Source of the DNA: Arthrobacter crystallopoietes BAB-32
Lineage (GTDB): Bacteria; Actinomycetota; Actinomycetes; Actinomycetales; Micrococcaceae
DNA length: 48,928 nucleotides
Direction of reading: 5' to 3'
NCBI RefSeq assembly: GCF_000328305.2
Contig: NZ_ANPE02000105.1
Location: 1 to 48,928, forward strand
The stretch's first letter is position 1, and each line of letters begins with the position of its first letter. The translations under genes were made by a program, and so were the position numbers. The notes under the pieces are model-generated. The model saw only the letters and a program-made list of their open reading frames with translations, made no database searches and was not told the origin of the DNA. Shown here piece after piece: positions 45,394-48,928 of the stretch.

Positions 45394-46776
45394 ATGTCAA
45401 CGTCAGAAGAACTGGCAGGCAACCTGAACGCCTCTACGCGGAAAGAGGAGCGCAAGGTTCTTGCCGGAACGCTGGTCGGCACCACCATTGAGTGGTACGA
45501 CTTCTTTATCTATGCGCAGGCTGCCGGCATGGTCCTGGCTTCCCTGTACTTCGCCCCGCTCGGCACCGAGAATGCCGGACTGGCACAGATTATCTCGTGG
45601 GCCTCGTTGGGTATCAGCTTCCTGTTCCGCCCTTTGGGGGCGATTGTCGCCGGCCATCTGGGCGACCGGCTCGGCCGCAAACTCATGCTTGTCTTCACCC
45701 TCATCCTGATGGGTGTCGCCACCGCCCTGATCGGCGTGCTGCCGACCTACGCCCAGATCGGCATCTGGGCGCCGATCCTGCTGGTGCTGCTCCGCATCCT
45801 GCAGGGCTTCTCCGCCGGCGGCGAATGGGGCGGCGCTGCCCTGATGTCGGTTGAACACGCCCCGCGGGACAAGCGAGGGTTCTTTGGCGCCTACCCGCAG
45901 ATCGGCGTGCCGTGCGGCATGATCCTGGCCACCGGCGTGATGTGGCTGCTGACCACTGTCATGAGCGAAGAAGCCTTCCTAACCTGGGGCTGGCGCATCC
46001 CGTTCCTGTTCTCCATTGTGCTGATTGTGGTCGGCTACATGATCCGCCGCGCGGTGGATGAGAGCCCGGTCTTCAAGGAAATGCAGGAGCGCAAGAAGGA
46101 ATCGGCTGCCCCGCTCGGCCTGCTGTTCAAGCACAACTGGAAGGAAGTCATCCTTACCGCCCTGATCTTCATTGCGAACAACGCGGCCGGCTACCTCCTG
46201 ATCGCCTTCTTCGCCTCGTACGCGACCAAGGCGCCGGCCGACGGCGGCCTCGGCATGGACCGTTCCGCGGTGCTGCTGGCCAGTACGCTCGCGGCCTTCG
46301 GCTGGCTCGTCTTCACCATGTACGGCGGCATCCTATCGGACAAGATCGGACGCATCCGCACCTTCCAGATCGGCTACGTTTGGGTGCTGCTCTGGTCGGT
46401 TCCGATGTTCCTGCTGATCGACACCGCCAGCATCATCTGGTTTACGGTGGCTGCCTTCGTCCTGACGATCGGCCTTGGCCTCTCGTACGGTCCGCAGTCG
46501 GCCCTGTACGCCGAAATGTTCCCGGCCAACGTCCGCTACTCGGGTGTCTCGATCGGCTACGCCATCGGCGCCATCCTCGGCGGTGCCTTCGCGCCGATGA
46601 TCGCTGAATTGCTGCTCGGCCGGACCGGAACGACGATCTCCATCGGCATCTACATTGCGGTGCTCTCCGTTATCTCCCTTGTGGCCGTCTCCGTAGTCAA
46701 GGAAACCAGGGGCTCCAACCTTCGGGTTGAGGAGGCGCACCAGGAGTACCTGCGCAGCCATCCCGAGGCGCGCTGA
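45394..46776 (+). CDS. MHS-family MFS transporter (metabolite:H+ symporter)
   Basis: The 460-residue protein has twelve membrane helices and the metabolite:H+ symporter hallmarks: GTTIEWYDFFIY at the first helix, GHLGDRLGRK between helices 2 and 3, RILQGFSAGGEWGGA and RRAVDESPVFKE. Relatives import shikimate, alpha-ketoglutarate, citrate or aromatic acids by proton symport; the substrate is not clear here. ATG 45394 has GGAG 5 nt upstream. A TetR-like palindrome lies 25 nt upstream of the start, suggesting repression relieved by the imported compound or a derivative. Confidence 0.92.
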   Translation: MSTSEELAGNLNASTRKEERKVLAGTLVGTTIEWYDFFIYAQAAGMVLASLYFAPLGTENAGLAQIISWASLGISFLFRPLGAIVAGHLGDRLGRKLMLVFTLILMGVATALIGVLPTYAQIGIWAPILLVLLRILQGFSAGGEWGGAALMSVEHAPRDKRGFFGAYPQIGVPCGMILATGVMWLLTTVMSEEAFLTWGWRIPFLFSIVLIVVGYMIRRAVDESPVFKEMQERKKESAAPLGLLFKHNWKEVILTALIFIANNAAGYLLIAFFASYATKAPADGGLGMDRSAVLLASTLAAFGWLVFTMYGGILSDKIGRIRTFQIGYVWVLLWSVPMFLLIDTASIIWFTVAAFVLTIGLGLSYGPQSALYAEMFPANVRYSGVSIGYAIGAILGGAFAPMIAELLLGRTGTTISIGIYIAVLSVISLVAVSVVKETRGSNLRVEEAHQEYLRSHPEAR

Positions 46777-46808
46777 CGGGGTACCAGACACAGCAAGTTC
46801 AGCAATAG

Positions 46809-46852
46809 GCAGCCGGGCTGCTGCGGATTCTCCTCCGCGGCAGCCCGGCTGC
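46809..46852 (+). terminator. Terminator hairpin after the MHS transporter
   Basis: An 18-bp stem with a single G:T pair (arms 46809-46826 and 46835-46852) and an 8-nt loop lies 32 nt after the stop. Only a weak tail follows. Confidence 0.65.
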
Positions 46853-47156
46853 TGCCGTTCCCGGAAAGAAGCACGACGGCGAGGGGCGCCGGCTGTGCCA
46901 GTTGCAGCAGATGGGGCGCGGGGGGAGGGGCTGGGTGACACGCCCAGTGGGAAGATTGGCGGCGGCAACCCGAGCCGACGGCCGAGGCGGGTGCGTTTTG
47001 AGTGCTGCGAATGAAGGTGCCACTGCAGTCAAGCACATCGCATGGGTAGTTCTCCCCATCGCCCCTGTGCGGCCGTAAAGCTAGGCTGGATCCGACGGCC
47101 GCGCTTGGGAAGAAGCCGGCCGGTTCGCCCGGGTCTGAACGAGAGCCCGGAAGCGG

Positions 47157-47203
47157 AAAAGCCGGCGCTGCACAGCCCCCCAACCTCTGCAGCCCCGGCT
47201 TTT
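47157..47203. terminator. Bidirectional A/T-flanked hairpin
   Basis: AAAAGCCGG (47157-47165) pairs with CCGGCTTTT (47195-47203), with a secondary CTGCA/TGCAG pairing inside. A-run and T-run flank the stem, so it can act on either strand. On the minus strand it is the second terminator after the permease gene. Confidence 0.6.
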
Positions 47204-47216
47204 CTGTTTAACCGTC

Positions 47217-47247
47217 ACAGGCGGGCCAATTGGAACGGCCCGCCTGT
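47217..47247 (-). terminator. Hairpin after the permease gene
   Basis: An 11-bp perfect stem (arms 47217-47227 and 47237-47247, 9-nt loop) lies 26 nt past the permease stop on the minus strand. A weak terminator by itself, it is backed up by the next hairpin. Confidence 0.6.
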
Positions 47248-47273
47248 CCGGCGCTCGATACGGATGTGACCCG

Positions 47274-48758
47274 TTAGTCTTCGAAGCCGCCGTGGCCGAT
47301 CCCGGCATACAGCTCCGGCCGGCTGGACTTCAAGTGCAGTCCCCAGCCCACGCCGGCAAGGCCCGGCAGCACCACAATCGCCGGCAGCAGCCACGACAGT
47401 GTGGAAAGGCCATCGGAGCCGATCAGGACATTGAAATTGACCACGATCAGGATGAACACGGCACCCAGGCTGGCAACAGCCAGGGCAGGCGCCACGAGCT
47501 TGGTCCAGGCTGAGTAGCCTTCACCGTGCTTCCGGAAGTAGCCGATCACCGCGGCCGAGATCAGCACCAGCAGCAGGACCAGCCCGAAGGCGCCGGTGTT
47601 CGTCAGCCAGGTGAAGAAGGTCAGGACCGGATAGAGCGGCCCCAGTTCCGAGCCGGTGCCCGCAATGGCGAAGACCACCAGCAGCAGCAGGGCCAGGCCG
47701 GATTGGACCAGCGAGCCGGCGACGGGGGCATGGCTGCGGGGGCTGACGTAGGCGAGCTGCCGGGGAATGACCCCCTCGCGTCCGAGCGAGAAGACGTAGC
47801 GCGCGACGGCGTTGTGGAAGGCGATCAGGGCCGCGAGCAGGCTGGTGATGAACAGGACCTGGGTGATGTCGGCGATGACCGTCCCGGCGTGCTCGGTCAG
47901 GAAGACGAACAGCAGGTCCGGGCCGAACTCCTGCGAGCGTGCAACAACCTGGCCGGGGCCGGTGGCGATCGTCGTGGCCCACGCCGAGAAGGCGTAGAAG
48001 AGCGAAATCACGGCGACCGCAATGTAAGTGGCCCGGGCGATGGAGCGCTTGGGGTCTTTGGCTTCCTCGCTGTAGATCGCGGCGGACTCGAACCCCATGA
48101 AGCCCGCGATGCTGAAGGCCAAAGCGGCGCCGACACCCGCCGTGAAAAGGTTCGACGGCGCCATGCCCGCGCCGGAGACGCCTTCCGGCTGGACTGCGAG
48201 TGCCACGATGTCGAAGACGATGACGGCCAGGAATTCCAAGCCGACCAGCACGGCGATGACCTTCACGGACAGGTCCACCTTGTTGACTCCGAGCCAGCCC
48301 ACAATCGCGAAGCCGGCCAGAGCCGTCGCCCACCAGGGGATTTCGCTGCCGATCTTGCTCCCGATGAAGGACGCCGATGCGAAGCCAAAAAGGCCGTAGA
48401 TGCCGATCTGCATGGCGTTGTAGGCGACGAGGGCCACCCACGCGGCTCCGACACCGGCGGCCCTTCCGAGGCCCTGGGCGATGTAGGCATAGAAGGCGCC
48501 GGCGTTGCGGATATGGGCGCTCATGGCCGAGTAGCCGACGGCGAAGAGAGCCAGGCAGGCGCCGAGGACGATAAAGGAGAGCGGGATCCCCACCACCCCG
48601 GTGACCGCGAAGTTGCTCGGCGTGCCGCCGGCGATCACGGTCAGCGGCGCAGAGGCCGCAATGATCATGAAGACCAGGGCGGGCACGCCGAGGGTGCGCT
48701 TGCTGAGGCCCTGCGCGGCTGCAGGTTGCCCCTGCTGCAAAGTGCGTTGCTGTGACAT
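47274..48758 (-). CDS. APC-family amino acid permease
   Basis: The 494-residue protein has twelve predicted membrane helices and the APC-superfamily layout: TLGVPALVFMIIAASAPLT at helix 1, the unwound-helix glycines (GGTPSNFA), GFMGFESAAIYSEEAKDPKR at helix 6 and its following loop, and HNAVARYVFSLGREG. Substrate is not assignable; amino acids or amines are likely. ATG 48758 has GGAGG 7 nt upstream. A perfect inverted repeat lies about 75 nt upstream of the start and tandem terminators follow the gene. Confidence 0.93.
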   Translation of the reverse strand: MSQQRTLQQGQPAAAQGLSKRTLGVPALVFMIIAASAPLTVIAGGTPSNFAVTGVVGIPLSFIVLGACLALFAVGYSAMSAHIRNAGAFYAYIAQGLGRAAGVGAAWVALVAYNAMQIGIYGLFGFASASFIGSKIGSEIPWWATALAGFAIVGWLGVNKVDLSVKVIAVLVGLEFLAVIVFDIVALAVQPEGVSGAGMAPSNLFTAGVGAALAFSIAGFMGFESAAIYSEEAKDPKRSIARATYIAVAVISLFYAFSAWATTIATGPGQVVARSQEFGPDLLFVFLTEHAGTVIADITQVLFITSLLAALIAFHNAVARYVFSLGREGVIPRQLAYVSPRSHAPVAGSLVQSGLALLLLVVFAIAGTGSELGPLYPVLTFFTWLTNTGAFGLVLLLVLISAAVIGYFRKHGEGYSAWTKLVAPALAVASLGAVFILIVVNFNVLIGSDGLSTLSWLLPAIVVLPGLAGVGWGLHLKSSRPELYAGIGHGGFED

Positions 48759-48831
48759 TAAAACCTCCAACGGGAGAATAAAGATGCACCGATTGTGGCA
48801 GATGTCACCTCCGCAGCAATTGCCAATAGGA

Positions 48832-48854
48832 GCACGGGACTTGTCTTCCCGTGC
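48832..48854. promoter_or_regulatory. Inverted repeat upstream of the permease gene
   Basis: GCACGGGA (48832-48839) and TCCCGTGC (48847-48854) form a perfect 8-bp inverted repeat with a 7-nt spacer, 74 nt upstream of the permease start. It may be an operator for the permease or a hairpin of an off-window gene. Position favours an operator. Confidence 0.4.
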
Positions 48855-48928
48855 ATACCTGCGGTGGGGAGGCTGGAGCCGGACAAAAAAGTGCGTACGA
48901 CGGCGGTCCCGCACCTTTCGGGCGAAAG

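Larger units (their letters stand above)
46777..47273. other. 497-nt intergenic region between convergent transporter genes
   Basis: Apart from the terminators listed separately at both ends, I see no gene or regulatory element here. The middle (46860-47150) is GC-rich with a few short hairpins such as CTGGG-tgacacg-CCCAG; short open frames lack ribosome sites. Confidence 0.6.

Noticed and set aside
46727-47014. Open frame of 95 residues after the MHS transporter
   Set aside because: It begins inside the transporter gene, spans the terminator hairpin and has an Arg/Pro-rich shadow-like composition.
47526-48755. Long plus-strand open frame opposite the amino-acid permease
   Set aside because: It is composed of Gln/Asp/Gly/Arg-rich low-complexity sequence typical of the complement of membrane-protein codons.

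Overview
The window is a continuous stretch of high-GC chromosome from an actinobacterium, most likely a member of Micrococcaceae (Arthrobacter-like). The reasons are the rho-prfA-prmC-sua5-atp-DUF2550-murA gene order, a NucS mismatch endonuclease, a Rho with an Arg/Asn/Asp-rich N-terminus, many GTG starts and tightly packed ATGA/GTGA overlaps. The family is an inference from gene content; no rRNA or tRNA is visible to confirm it. Nothing resembling a prophage, insertion sequence, CRISPR array or plasmid module is visible.

Region 1 (1-16.9 kb) is the core information and energy cluster. It holds the 3' part of rho, then prfA with its methyltransferase prmC and the t6A enzyme sua5. Next come a UDP-sugar 4,6-dehydratase (WbpM/CapD type) and a polyprenyl-phosphate sugar-1-phosphate transferase (WbpL type), in the place where mycobacteria carry rfe/wecA. 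A complete F1Fo ATP synthase operon follows (two AtpI/AtpZ-like genes, atpBEFHAGDC), then DUF2550 and murA. The predicted epsilon subunit is very short and MurA carries Asp in place of the fosfomycin-reactive Cys.

Region 2 (16.9-25.5 kb): cold-shock protein, NucS, a small Cys/His protein, an AI-2E family membrane protein, an unrecognised two-part exported protein, a thioredoxin-fold/TPR protein, an ABC-2 type exporter pair and a DUF3039 protein.

Region 3 (25.6-33.6 kb) resembles the M. tuberculosis pncB-clpS-murI-rph neighbourhood: an SF2 helicase, pncB-pncA for NAD salvage (minus strand), clpS-DUF2017, murI with a class II-like cAMP phosphodiesterase, and rph-rdgB. The mec-cysO-cysM block that sits here in M. 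tuberculosis is absent.

Region 4 (33.7-42.7 kb): a DedA protein, a HAD protein, a DEDDh exonuclease with a BRCT domain, an ADP-ribosylglycohydrolase homologue with several altered metal-site positions, an aquaporin gene broken by an apparent one-base deletion, and sbcD-sbcC.

Region 5 (42.7-48.9 kb) is more accessory: an MFS exporter preceded by a short overlapping ORF with a strong Shine-Dalgarno sequence, a convergent IclR regulator, an MHS-family MFS importer behind a TetR-like palindrome, and an APC amino-acid permease with an upstream inverted repeat. The most interesting leads are the altered ADP-ribosylglycohydrolase, the two-part exported protein, the WbpM/WbpL pair, the upstream ORF and the orphan operators. 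I did not find convincing evidence for a wholly new multi-gene system.
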